Numbered from the stretch's first letter, positions 7,240 to 15,671 are shown. The stretch: 17,666 bases of DNA from CAYSPU01 sp964432995 (GCA_964432995.1 CAYSPU010000113.1:1-17666); one strand, 5' to 3'. Numbers and translations: made by a program. The notes: generated by a model from the letters alone, not told the origin.

Positions 7240-10200
7240 ATGGACTACCTCACCTTGGTGGGAGGGTTGGTCTACGGCGCGTTGGGCATTGTACTGTGGC
7301 TCGAGAGCCAGGCGACGGGTTCGCCCAGTGCCCGGCGTTCGTCCGCCTTTGGTGTGCGAATCGGGGGGAAGCGGATCCCCTGGTTGGGGACGTTTGGCCT
7401 GGCGTATGGCCTTTACCTCATCTTGGAAGTGGGGTGGCGGTCGGGAGGTGGGGGCGGTCTGGTGGCGGTCGTGCAGGTGTTGGCCGCGTTCGTGGCGGGC
7501 TTTGCCCTGTTGGAATCGGCGCGGTTGACGGTCTGCGCCGCGGGCGGATTCGGACCGGGGCGGTGGATCTACGGGGCGTGGATTCCGGTGATTGTCACGT
7601 TCGCGGTGGTTGGGGGATGGGAGGCGGCGGCCATCTACGGATCCGTGGTTCCCGGCGCTGCCCTGTGGAGTTGGTTGTGGTGGCGGCGCATTGCGGGCGG
7701 GCAGTCGGCAGGCGCCGCGGGGGCGGGCGCGGTCATCGGGCGGGTCGAGGCGGGAGGATGGGTGATGTTGGCGGCGGCGGCGGCACTGATCCCCACGGTG
7801 GCGTCGGCTCAAGGGGGTGAAACCGGAACCCTGATGCGGTTCATGTATGCGGCCTCCATTCCCCGCGCCCTGGGGAATCTCGCGGCGGGGGTGGTCCTCC
7901 TCGGGGCGGCGGTGGGCAGGGTGTACTGCGGCGGGCGCAGTGTCTTCGCGGTGTTGGCGACGGCGCACCGGCCACGCGTGGTTTGCTGGGGTGCCGGGGC
8001 GGCGCTTCTCGTGGCGGGCGGATGGGCGATCACCTATTTGGCGGGTCAACGGGTGGAACAACGCGGCGTGGAGGCAATCGCGGCCCGCGCGCAAGCACTG
8101 GCGGCCGCAATCGATGTGGAGCGGATTCGGTGCTGGGTCCTGGGGAATCCGCCAACCGCGGCGACAGCGGAGGTATTGCTGGGGCGCCAATTCCGCCGGG
8201 TGCGGCAGGTCGACCGGGATACGCGCTGGTTGGGGTTGTGGTCAGCCCAAGCCAACCACTTGCCGATGCTCAGCGGCGAGGGGAGCGGCTTCCGCGGTCG
8301 GCTTCCGGCGATGGATACGCGTGTGGCGCGGAGGAACGCGCGGGTAGGGGAGGTCCTGCGGAGTGGCAGGGCTTTCACGGAAGGCGTCGTTCAGTTGGGC
8401 GGGCTTTGGGAGGTGTGCGTGTTGGTGCCGATACGCGATCCGGTGTCGAACCGCCCTTTGGCGGTGGTCGGCGTGGGGGTGGACGGGTTGCCGTGTGTGA
8501 CGGCGGCGACGCGGGCGCGGGCCGGCGTGATCCGGGGGTTGTTCCTTGCCGTGCTGCTGGGCGCGGCATTGGTTCCCATCCGGCGGCGTTACCTCGAGGC
8601 GACAAGGGTGCTGGGGGCCACCGGGGAGACTGCGGAACGTCTGCGGATGTTCTCGCGCGCCGTCGAACAGAGTCCGGCCTCGGTCGTCATTACCGATCCG
8701 GACGGCCGGATTGGATACGTCAACCCGCGGTTCTGTCAGCTCACCGGCTATGCGGAAGCCGAGGTGCTGGGCCAAAACCCGCGGGTGCTGAAATCGGGCG
8801 CGATGTCTGCGGAGGGCTACCACACGTTGTGGGAGACAATCGCGGCGGGGCGCGAGTGGCGCGGGGAGTTCCACAACCGGAAGAAGAACGGGGAGTTGTA
8901 CTGGGAGTTTGCCTCGATTTCGCCCATCGTGGACGACCGCGGTCGGCTGACGCATTACCTGGCGGTCAAGGAGGACATCACGAAATGGAAGGAGACGGAG
9001 CAGCAGCTCGTGCAGGCCAGGGACGCGGCGGAAACGGCCAACCGCTCGTTGACGGAGGCGGTCCGCCACGCGCAGCAGATGACCGAGGAAGCGCGCCAGG
9101 CGAGTGCGGCGAAGTCGCAGTTCCTCGCCAATATGAGCCATGAGATCCGCACGCCGATGAACGGGGTGCTGGGGATGGCGAGTTTGCTGCTGGACACGGA
9201 GTTGACGCCGCGGCAGCGGCAATATGCCCAGACGATACGCGCTTCCGGGGAGACGCTGCTGGCTCTGATCAACGACATCCTGGATTTCTCCAAAATCGAG
9301 GCGGGCAAGTTCCAGTTGGAAGTGGTCGATTTCGATGTCCGGGCGACGGTGGAGGAGGTGGTGGAGTTGCTCGCGTTGCGGGCCCGGGAAAAGGGGATCG
9401 AGCTGGCGGCGTTTCTGCCGCAGGGATCCGGATTGCATCTGCGGGGCGATCCTCTGCGTCTCCGGCAGGTGCTGACGAATCTGATCGGCAATGCGATCAA
9501 GTTTACCGAGTCCGGCGAGGTGGTGGTGCGGGTCGCGGCCGAGGAACCAACGAACGGCAAGATCCGATTGCGGTTCGCGGTCACGGACACGGGCATTGGC
9601 TTCCGCGAGGAACAGAAGGCGCTCTTGTTCCAGTCGTTCAGCCAACTGGACGCCTCGACGACCCGCCGGTTCGGCGGAACCGGCTTGGGCCTCGCGATCA
9701 GCAGCCGCCTGGTCGAACTGATGGGAGGCGAGATCCGCGCCCAAAGCGACGGACCAGGGAGAGGCGCGACCTTCTCGTTCACGGTCGTTTTCGATCCGAG
9801 CTCCGAAGGGGAGGGGAAGACCGACTTCTACATCGAGCCCTTGCGGAATCGCCGCGTGCTCATCGTAGACGACAACGCGACGAATCGGTGGATCCTGCGG
9901 GAGTATGTGACTTCGTGGGGATGCATCCAGGAGGAAGCGGCCTCGGCGGCGCAAGCTCTGGCGCGCCTGCGGGCGGCCGTGGCGGCGGGAACACCATTCC
10001 AGGTGGTGTTGTTGGACCTCGAGATGCCGGAGATGGATGGGGTGACGCTGGCCCGGATGATCCACCGGGAACCGGAGTTCGAGGGGGTGCTGTTGTTGCT
10101 CCTCAGTTCCGCGGGCATGCCGGACGATCCGGCGGCGTTCGGCGAGGCGGGGTTGGCGGGGTGCTTGTCCAAGCCGATTCGGGCCCGGGAACTGCGGCAT

Positions 10201-11064
10201 TGCCTCGTTGCTCTGTTGCAGGGGCAGCCCGCGACGGCCGGTCCTGCGGCGGTCGCGGCGCCGGGGAAACCGGCGCCGGGGGCGGCAAGTCACCGGTCGG
10301 CGCGCCTGTTGTTGGCCGAAGACAACCCGACCAATCAACTGGTCGCGTTGGGAATGCTGGAGAAGGCCGGCTACCACGCCGACGTGGTTTCGACCGGCCT
10401 CGAGGCCGTGGAAGCCCTGGCCCGCATGACCTACGACGCGGTGCTGATGGACGTGCAGATGCCGGAAATGGACGGCTACGAGGCGACCCGTCGGATCCGC
10501 CGGCGCGAGGCCAAGAACGGCGGGCACGTGCGGATCATCGCGATGACCGCCAATGCCATGAAAGGCGACCGCGAGAAGTGCCTCGAGGCGGGGATGGACG
10601 ATTATGTGGTGAAGCCGGTCCATTTCGGCGAGTTAGTCAACGCGTTGGAGCGGCAGTTGCCCGTCGGCGGCACGGCGAACGCCGCAGGCGATGGCCACAC
10701 ACCCAACGCGAGAACCCAAGTGCCCGCCTTCACGCCGGGCATTCTCAAGGAGTGCTTCGGAGAAGACCTTGCCACCATCGACCGGATCCTGGACGTGTTC
10801 CTCAAGGACGCCCCCGTCAAGATCGAGAGCCTGCGGCAGTCGGCGGACGCGGGCGACATTGACCGGTTGCGGCAGGATGCCCACACGCTCAAGGGGGCGT
10901 CCGCCTCCGTGGGCTGCAAGCGGTTGCACTCGCTCGCTCGCGAAATCGAGTTGTCCGCCCGGGAAGCGGATTCCACGGTCGCGCACGCCTTGCTGGCGGA
11001 GGTCGAGGCCGCTCTCGAAGAGGCGCGGGTTTCGGTCGCCCAGTGGCGCGAGCAGCAGTCCTGA
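7240..11064 (+). CDS. Membrane hybrid sensor histidine kinase with PAS, two receiver domains and HPt
   Basis: A 1274-residue phosphorelay protein. The N-terminal 270 residues hold about eight hydrophobic segments (for example 6-21, 74-92, 110-130, 172-190, 203-224, 248-268). A probable extracytoplasmic sensory region follows at about 268-427, then a last membrane segment at about 428-446. PAS/PAC spans about 466-583. HisKA contains NMSHEIRTPM with phospho-accepting H634. The HATPase has N751 (N-box), DTGIGF (783-788) and GGTGLGLAI (812-820). Receiver 1 has D877/D878, phospho-acceptor D926 and K978. A Pro/Ala linker leads to receiver 2 (D1071, T1103, K1125). HPt has H1215 in DAHTLKGA. All catalytic residues appear intact, so a full His-Asp-His relay is possible. 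The ATG at 7240 (MDYLTLVGGL) is chosen; an in-frame GTG at 7219 would add seven residues, and neither has a good ribosome-binding site. The output regulator is not in the window. Confidence 0.92.
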   Translation: MDYLTLVGGLVYGALGIVLWLESQATGSPSARRSSAFGVRIGGKRIPWLGTFGLAYGLYLILEVGWRSGGGGGLVAVVQVLAAFVAGFALLESARLTVCAAGGFGPGRWIYGAWIPVIVTFAVVGGWEAAAIYGSVVPGAALWSWLWWRRIAGGQSAGAAGAGAVIGRVEAGGWVMLAAAAALIPTVASAQGGETGTLMRFMYAASIPRALGNLAAGVVLLGAAVGRVYCGGRSVFAVLATAHRPRVVCWGAGAALLVAGGWAITYLAGQRVEQRGVEAIAARAQALAAAIDVERIRCWVLGNPPTAATAEVLLGRQFRRVRQVDRDTRWLGLWSAQANHLPMLSGEGSGFRGRLPAMDTRVARRNARVGEVLRSGRAFTEGVVQLGGLWEVCVLVPIRDPVSNRPLAVVGVGVDGLPCVTAATRARAGVIRGLFLAVLLGAALVPIRRRYLEATRVLGATGETAERLRMFSRAVEQSPASVVITDPDGRIGYVNPRFCQLTGYAEAEVLGQNPRVLKSGAMSAEGYHTLWETIAAGREWRGEFHNRKKNGELYWEFASISPIVDDRGRLTHYLAVKEDITKWKETEQQLVQARDAAETANRSLTEAVRHAQQMTEEARQASAAKSQFLANMSHEIRTPMNGVLGMASLLLDTELTPRQRQYAQTIRASGETLLALINDILDFSKIEAGKFQLEVVDFDVRATVEEVVELLALRAREKGIELAAFLPQGSGLHLRGDPLRLRQVLTNLIGNAIKFTESGEVVVRVAAEEPTNGKIRLRFAVTDTGIGFREEQKALLFQSFSQLDASTTRRFGGTGLGLAISSRLVELMGGEIRAQSDGPGRGATFSFTVVFDPSSEGEGKTDFYIEPLRNRRVLIVDDNATNRWILREYVTSWGCIQEEAASAAQALARLRAAVAAGTPFQVVLLDLEMPEMDGVTLARMIHREPEFEGVLLLLLSSAGMPDDPAAFGEAGLAGCLSKPIRARELRHCLVALLQGQPATAGPAAVAAPGKPAPGAASHRSARLLLAEDNPTNQLVALGMLEKAGYHADVVSTGLEAVEALARMTYDAVLMDVQMPEMDGYEATRRIRRREAKNGGHVRIIAMTANAMKGDREKCLEAGMDDYVVKPVHFGELVNALERQLPVGGTANAAGDGHTPNARTQVPAFTPGILKECFGEDLATIDRILDVFLKDAPVKIESLRQSADAGDIDRLRQDAHTLKGASASVGCKRLHSLAREIELSAREADSTVAHALLAEVEAALEEARVSVAQWREQQS

Positions 11065-11108
11065 TTGCCATCCGGCCTGTCTTCTGAGTCAATACCGCCC
11101 GCACGAGT

Positions 11109-12302
11109 ATGGACTCATTCGACTACGCGGTCATTGGCGGAGGGATTGTGGGGTTGGCGACGGCTTGGGCGCTGCAGCAGCGGCTGCCAAAGGCCCGGTT
11201 GGCGGTGCTCGAAAAGGAGGCGGACTGGGCCCGGCATCAAACCGGAAGGAACAGCGGCGTCATCCACTCCGGCATCTACTATCGTCCCGGAAGCCTGAAA
11301 GCGCGGCTCTCGCGTGAAGGCAACCAAAGCATGGTGGCCTTCTGCAGGGCGCAGGGGATCGCCCATGAGGTGTGCGGCAAGTTCATTGTGGCGACGGATG
11401 CCGCCCAGCTTCCTCAGTTGGACAAACTGCTCCAACGGGGACGCGAGAATGGTCTCGAGGTGCGGATGGCCGATCCCGGCGAGGTCCGCGAGCGCGAACC
11501 GCACGTGCGGTGTTTGCGAGCGATTCATGTCCAGGCAACGGGAATCGTCTCCTACCGCGCGGTGTGCGTTCGCCTGGCGGAGTTGCTGGCCCGAGACGGA
11601 GCCGAGTTGCGACGGAACACCGAGGTGCTGGCGCTGCGTCCGACAACAGGATCGACCGTGATCGCAACCAATGCCGGCGAACTGGAGACGAAGTGCCTGA
11701 TCAACTGCGCGGGGCTGCACAGCGACCGGGTGGCGCGTCTCGGGGGAATGCGCCCCAACGGCCGGATCGTTCCATTCCGCGGTGAGTATTACGAGCTGCG
11801 GAAGGAACGGCGCGAGTTGGTGCGCGGTCTCATCTACCCGGTGCCGAATCCCGAGTTCCCGTTTCTGGGCGTGCACTTCACGCGGATGATCGATGGCAGC
11901 GTGCATGCCGGTCCAAACGCGGTGCTCTCCCTGAAGCGGGAGGGTTACTCGCGGACGGCATTTGACCTGCGCGACGCGCTGGAGACACTCGCGTTCCCCG
12001 GCTTCTGGCGGCTGGCCTGGAACAACCTGGGCGAGGGCTGCCAGGAGATGCAGCGCTCGTTCTGCAAGCGCGCCTTTGTGCGAAGCCTGCAGCGCCTGGT
12101 GCCGGAAGTGCAGGCCCCCGATCTGACACCCGGCGAGCCCGGCGTGCGCGCCCAGGCCCTGCGCGGAGACGGCGCGTTGGTGGACGATTTCCTGATTCTC
12201 CAGGGCGAACGCGCCGTGCACGTCCTGAACGCGCCGTCGCCGGCAGCCACCGCGGCGCTGGAGATCGGCAAGGCCATTGTCCAGCAGGTGCCGGTGGTCT
12301 GA
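11109..12302 (+). CDS. lhgO: L-2-hydroxyglutarate oxidase/dehydrogenase
   Basis: A 397-residue FAD enzyme that oxidises L-2-hydroxyglutarate to 2-oxoglutarate, passing electrons to a membrane quinone in E. coli. The dinucleotide-binding GGGIVGLATA lies at residues 10-19 and the ribose-binding acid is E35. The LhgO signature HQTGRNSGVIHSGIYY is at 43-58, followed by PGSLKA. Further matches to E. coli LhgO as I remember it are FRGEYYEL, PFLGVHFTRMIDGSVHAGPNAVL, GVRAQA and the C-terminal NAPSPAATAALEIG. It is slightly shorter than the E. coli enzyme (about 420 residues). The gene starts 44 bases after the hybrid kinase and ends 45 bases before the amidohydrolase, so co-transcription is possible. 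No csiD (glutarate hydroxylase) is nearby. A metabolite-repair role, removing L-2-hydroxyglutarate made by side reactions, is as likely as lysine/glutarate catabolism. Confidence 0.92.
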   Translation: MDSFDYAVIGGGIVGLATAWALQQRLPKARLAVLEKEADWARHQTGRNSGVIHSGIYYRPGSLKARLSREGNQSMVAFCRAQGIAHEVCGKFIVATDAAQLPQLDKLLQRGRENGLEVRMADPGEVREREPHVRCLRAIHVQATGIVSYRAVCVRLAELLARDGAELRRNTEVLALRPTTGSTVIATNAGELETKCLINCAGLHSDRVARLGGMRPNGRIVPFRGEYYELRKERRELVRGLIYPVPNPEFPFLGVHFTRMIDGSVHAGPNAVLSLKREGYSRTAFDLRDALETLAFPGFWRLAWNNLGEGCQEMQRSFCKRAFVRSLQRLVPEVQAPDLTPGEPGVRAQALRGDGALVDDFLILQGERAVHVLNAPSPAATAALEIGKAIVQQVPVV

Positions 12303-12347
12303 GTTCCTGCTTTCGTCGTACACGGGTTTCGGGCAAACTCCCGGCTC

Positions 12348-14192
12348 ATGAAATCCCTGGGAGCGCTTTGTGGTGTGGCGTGTGAGCTGTCAGACGAGAC
12401 GGACAGGTCAGACGAGTCGGACAAGTCGGACAAGTCGGACGGGGCGGCAGCGAGGGCGTGCGGCTTGGCGGCCTTCCTGAGTATGGTGTGTTGTCTTGCA
12501 GTGCAGGCCGGTGCGGCAAACAACGGCGTGTCGGCTCCCGCGCGCTGGCGGGCGGAACACCGGCTGATCGATCTCCACCAGCACGTCGAGAGCACGCCCG
12601 AACGGCTCGAGCGCGCGGTGCGGATCCTGGACCGGGCCGGGATTGGCCTGGCGGTAAACCTCAGCGGCGGCTTCGTCACGGCCCCCGAGGGGCAGCAATC
12701 CGAGTTCGAGAAGAACAAGGAACTGGCCGACCGCCTCTACCCCGGGCGCTTCCTGTTCTACATGAGCCTCGACTTCCGGGGTTGGGACGCGCCGGACTGG
12801 CCGGAGCAGGCCGTGCGGCAACTCGAGACCGGACACCGCCTGGGCGCAGCCGGCCTCAAGGAATACAAGCGGTTTGGGCTCGGCTTGCGCGACGGTTCCG
12901 GGAAGCTGATTCGCGTGGACGACCCGCGGCTGGACCCGGTGTGGAAGCGCTGCGCGGAGTTGGGCATGCCGGTCTCGATCCACGTGGCCGATCCCAAGGC
13001 CTTCTGGAAACCCTACGACGCCTCCAACGAACGCTGGAAGGAACTCAAGGACCACCCCAATTGGTGGTTCGGCGATCCCCAGAAATACCCGACCTTCGAA
13101 GAACTGCTCGAGGCTCTCAATCGCGTCATCGGCCGCCACCCCGCGACGACGTTCGTCTGTGTGCACTTCGCCAACTGCGCCGAGGACCTCGACTGGGTGG
13201 AGGCCTCCCTCGACCGCTACCCGAACATGATGGCGGACGTGGCGGCGCGGATCCCGGAGATCGGCCGCCATGACCCGGCCAAGGTCCGGCGTCTGTTCGA
13301 GAAGCACCAGGACCGGATTCTCTTCGGCACCGACTTCATGGTCTACGATCGCTTGATCCTGGGATCGAGCGGCAACGAACCCCCACCAACGGACGACCAG
13401 GCGGTGGAGTTTTATGCCAAGCAATGGCGCTGGTTCGAAACCAATGACCGTCAGTTCGACCACATGACCCCCATCCAAGGGGACTGGAAGATCGATGCCA
13501 TCGGCTTGTCGCCAAGCGTGCTGCGGAAAATCTACTTCGACAACGCGCGCCGGCTGCTGGTGCGCTCGCTTCCCTTGCCGACGGTCGCCGCCCGGCGCAT
13601 CGCCAAGGACTTTCGCCTCAACGGGCGAGTCAACCGCGCCGAATGGCAACAGGCGACCCCCGTCTACATCGAATCCGCCCTGCGCACGGGTCAGGTGCAT
13701 CCTGAGCTTTCGACGGCGGTGCGCGCGCTCTGGTCCGAGCGGTATCTCTACCTGGCATACGAGTCCCCGTTCACCGAGTTGACGGTGTTTGAGCCGCCGC
13801 TGCAACAGGGCGAACGCCCTGGCCTCTGGGACCGCGATGTGGTCGAGGTCTTCATCGGCGCCGATCCCGGCCAACCGCGCCACTACTTCGAGTTCGAGGT
13901 GGCACCGACCGGGGAGCGCCTCGACCTCGAGTTGGGCGGCGCGACCAAGGATCTCGAGTGGGACAGCGGCTTCGCGCGCGCGGTGCGCGTCGACCGGAAG
14001 CGCCATGTCTGGACGGTCGAGATGCGGATTCCGCTGGCGGTGCTGAGCGTGACGGCGCCGCAGGCGGGCACGCGCTGGCGACTGAACTTCTATCGCCACG
14101 ATATTGCCCACAAGGTGTTCCTGGCCTGGAGCCCAACCGCGACCGGCACCGCCCACACCCCGGAGCGCTTCGGCTGGCTCCAGTTCGAGTAG
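12348..14192 (+). CDS. Secreted amidohydrolase (Amidohydro_2) fused to a CBM9-like domain
   Basis: A 614-residue protein with two parts. Residues about 70-405 form a TIM-barrel amidohydrolase with the metal motif DLHQH (H77, H79), further candidate ligands H212 (SIHVADP) and H273 (CVHFANC), and the catalytic-type aspartate D329 (LFGTDF). Residues about 416-614 resemble family-9-like carbohydrate-binding modules, with DFRLNG, YLYLAYE, LWDRDVVEVFIG, FEFEVAPTGERLDL, VEMRIPL and W-x-LNFYR. A signal-peptide-like hydrophobic stretch (about 38-56, GLAAFLSMVCCLAVQAGAA) precedes the barrel. The annotated start places an acidic Ser-Asp repeat ahead of this stretch, which is odd for a Sec signal. The real start may be TTG at 12465 or ATG at 12483. 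No strong ribosome-binding site is seen at any of them. Substrate is unknown; the CBM suggests a carbohydrate-linked ester, lactone or acid. It ends convergent to the isomerase gene. Confidence 0.85.
   Translation: MKSLGALCGVACELSDETDRSDESDKSDKSDGAAARACGLAAFLSMVCCLAVQAGAANNGVSAPARWRAEHRLIDLHQHVESTPERLERAVRILDRAGIGLAVNLSGGFVTAPEGQQSEFEKNKELADRLYPGRFLFYMSLDFRGWDAPDWPEQAVRQLETGHRLGAAGLKEYKRFGLGLRDGSGKLIRVDDPRLDPVWKRCAELGMPVSIHVADPKAFWKPYDASNERWKELKDHPNWWFGDPQKYPTFEELLEALNRVIGRHPATTFVCVHFANCAEDLDWVEASLDRYPNMMADVAARIPEIGRHDPAKVRRLFEKHQDRILFGTDFMVYDRLILGSSGNEPPPTDDQAVEFYAKQWRWFETNDRQFDHMTPIQGDWKIDAIGLSPSVLRKIYFDNARRLLVRSLPLPTVAARRIAKDFRLNGRVNRAEWQQATPVYIESALRTGQVHPELSTAVRALWSERYLYLAYESPFTELTVFEPPLQQGERPGLWDRDVVEVFIGADPGQPRHYFEFEVAPTGERLDLELGGATKDLEWDSGFARAVRVDRKRHVWTVEMRIPLAVLSVTAPQAGTRWRLNFYRHDIAHKVFLAWSPTATGTAHTPERFGWLQFE
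12390..12443 (+). repeat. Nine-base minisatellite (consensus TCGGACAAG), six units
   Basis: Six consecutive 9-bp units fill these 54 bases. The fourth and fifth are identical and the others differ at one to three positions. In the frame of the amidohydrolase gene each unit encodes Ser/Thr-Asp-x (x being Glu, Arg, Lys or Gly), giving a charged stretch at residues 15-32. The composition differs from the rest of the protein and looks like a slippage-expanded noncoding repeat that happens to be in frame. Confidence 0.8.
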
Positions 14193-14247
14193 GATGGCGA
14201 CGAAGTCAAAGACCGAGCTTGCCCCTTTCGGGGTGCGCAGCGAAGTG

Positions 14248-14348
14248 TAGGGCGCGACTCCGAGGAGGACTCGCGAGCGGGCCTCCGGGCGCGCCGAAGA
14301 CAGTTCCTTGCGGGATGTTCCTTCGGCGCCCGCGGAGAGGTCGCCCTA
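14248..14348. repeat. Palindromic dispersed element, copy B (full-length, about 101 bp)
   Basis: The element is bounded by imperfect terminal inverted repeats (TAGGGCGCGACTCCG at 14248-14262 and CGGAGAGGTCGCCCTA at 14333-14348). It contains an inner inverted repeat (GGGCGCGCCGAAG at 14287-14299 against CTTCGGCGCCC at 14321-14331, with a 2-base bulge). Its right part, 14313-14354, matches 1135-1176 in the opposite orientation at 37 of 42 positions. It carries no coding sequence. The form suggests a REP- or MITE-like repeat; no transposase is nearby. Confidence 0.65.
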
Positions 14349-14427
14349 CCTTCCGTTGACGGCAGCCGCGCTGGTGCGAGGGCGCTCGCAGACTGCTTCG
14401 TCGATCGGAGCGGTCATCGCGTTCCGG

Positions 14428-14445
14428 CGCCGACCGGGGTCGGCG
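14428..14445 (-). terminator. GC-rich hairpin after the sugar isomerase gene
   Basis: CGCCGACC (14428-14435) and GGTCGGCG (14438-14445) are perfectly complementary with a 2-base gap, so in practice a 7-bp stem with a 4-base loop. It begins 17 bases beyond the minus-strand stop codon at 14463. There is no U-tract after it, so termination is plausible but unproven. Confidence 0.4.
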
Positions 14446-14462
14446 GCCAGGGGCAAGGCTCG

Positions 14463-15599
14463 TCAGGTGAGGTCGGCCATCGTCTTGAGGGGGATGTCCT
14501 TGAAGGTCGGCTCGACGAGGGCCGGCCATTTGGCGGCATCCCAGCGATAGCCAGTGTTCGGGACGAGGGGCCAGACGATGGGGGCCAGGCAGAGGACGGC
14601 GGCCTGGAAGCCTTGGACTGTGGCCCCGAGATTGCCGGTGTGCGCGGAGTTGTCCGCCTCGTTCTCAATCACGAACGGGGCCGCGAACCCGCGCTGCATC
14701 AGGGTCTGCAGGAACCCGCGCCAGTCCATGCTGTCGTTGCCGCCGAAGCCGGGCAGCATGGGTTCGTAGTGGTGTCGATCCCATTCGTGCGCCGGGATGG
14801 GCACGTCGGCCTGGCGGGCGAGTTCGGGTTTCACCATCTGCATCGGATAGAGGGCGCCCCAGTGGACGCGGCCGGGGCTCTTCAGATTCCGCGTGCCTTT
14901 GACGTGGACCCGGTGGATGCGACTCATGTCCGAGGCCTGGATGACGTCGATGGGGTCGAGGTTTTGCCAGACGTCGTGGGAAGGGTCGTAGGTTTCACCG
15001 TGGGCCTTGCTCGGGATGAGGGCGTACATGAGCTTGCGGGCGGCGAGGGTGCCGGGGAGGTTGTTGTAGGAGGTTGGCCAGGAGGCGGGGCGCCAGCCTT
15101 CCATCGGGCAGTTTTCATACATCACCGTCACGCCGAGGTCTTCCGCATATTGGACGATGGGCCGGAACACGCGGGCGTATTCCTCGAGGTTCCTCTCGAA
15201 GCCGCCGTCCTGGACGCCGAGTTCGTGGTTGTAGCCGACGAAGGTGCCGACCTTGACGTTGTTCCGGTTGCCGCCGCAGAGGTGGGCGATGCGAATCAGG
15301 CGCAGCAAGTGGTCCTGGTTGCGACGGCGTTCGTCGGGATCGCCGCCGATGAGGTTCTCGTAGGCGCCCACGGAGAACCAGAGTCCTTCCTTCTGGCAGG
15401 TTTGGACCAACCGCTTGGCTTGGTCGGGTCCGAAGGTCTCGTAGTCCAGATGGGTGGCCACGTGATCGCGGCGGGAGCCGTCGCGGCGGAAGACACAAAG
15501 CTCCATACCCTGGGCGCCGATCTCCTTGGTCCGTTGGATGACCTGTTCGAGGGTGAGAGACTTGAAAGCGGAGGTCATGACCCAGATGGGATTGTTCAT
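14463..15599 (-). CDS. Sugar phosphate isomerase/epimerase family protein (xylose isomerase-like TIM barrel)
   Basis: A 378-residue cytoplasmic TIM-barrel protein of the AP-endonuclease-2/xylose-isomerase-like superfamily, which includes epimerases and isomerases of sugars and keto-sugars. The usual metal site can be followed as E162 (MYENCPMEG), D205 with H208 (YDPSHDVWQ), H232 (VHVKGT) and E312 (VIENEAD). There is no signal peptide. The ATG at 15599 has a good ribosome-binding site. The gene lies 72 bases downstream of the DUF1080 gene on the same strand, a common pairing in Verrucomicrobia and Planctomycetes, and probably shares its transcript. Within this superfamily the exact substrate cannot be read from sequence; a role in processing a sugar released outside the cytoplasm is inferred. 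Confidence 0.88.
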   Translation of the reverse strand: MNNPIWVMTSAFKSLTLEQVIQRTKEIGAQGMELCVFRRDGSRRDHVATHLDYETFGPDQAKRLVQTCQKEGLWFSVGAYENLIGGDPDERRRNQDHLLRLIRIAHLCGGNRNNVKVGTFVGYNHELGVQDGGFERNLEEYARVFRPIVQYAEDLGVTVMYENCPMEGWRPASWPTSYNNLPGTLAARKLMYALIPSKAHGETYDPSHDVWQNLDPIDVIQASDMSRIHRVHVKGTRNLKSPGRVHWGALYPMQMVKPELARQADVPIPAHEWDRHHYEPMLPGFGGNDSMDWRGFLQTLMQRGFAAPFVIENEADNSAHTGNLGATVQGFQAAVLCLAPIVWPLVPNTGYRWDAAKWPALVEPTFKDIPLKTMADLT

Positions 15600-15605
15600 G
15601 GAGGA

Positions 15606-15612
15606 TTCCTTT
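15606..15612 (-). promoter_or_regulatory. Ribosome-binding site AAAGGAA of the sugar isomerase gene
   Basis: On the minus strand AAAGGAA ends 6 bases before the ATG at 15599. It is one of the few clear Shine-Dalgarno sequences in the window and fixes this start codon. Confidence 0.65.
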
Positions 15613-15671
15613 GGTTGTGGGCTGGCAGGGTGGTTAGTTTGTGCTACGGAGAGGTGTGAGGGGCGGGGTTC

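Larger units (their letters stand above)
14193..14462. other. Convergent intergenic region with palindromic elements
   Basis: This 270-bp stretch separates the 3' ends of the amidohydrolase (plus) and the sugar isomerase (minus). No gene is recognisable. It is occupied by the full-length palindromic element (14248-14348) and by a compact GC hairpin (14428-14445) near the isomerase stop codon. Both could serve to end transcription from the two sides. Confidence 0.55.

Noticed and set aside
8242..10623. A 793-codon open frame antisense to the hybrid kinase
   Set aside because: It is Arg/His/Gln-rich, has no recognisable motif, and lies exactly opposite conserved kinase and receiver domains; it is a by-product of GC-rich codon third positions.
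12390..12443. CRISPR-like array
   Set aside because: The units are 9 bp in direct succession without spacers; it is a minisatellite.
12408..14156. A 582-codon minus-strand frame opposite the amidohydrolase
   Set aside because: No family features, and the plus strand encodes a clear two-domain protein over the same bases.
14248..14348. Insertion sequence
   Set aside because: It has imperfect inverted ends but is only about 100 bp, has no transposase and no clear target-site duplication was found.
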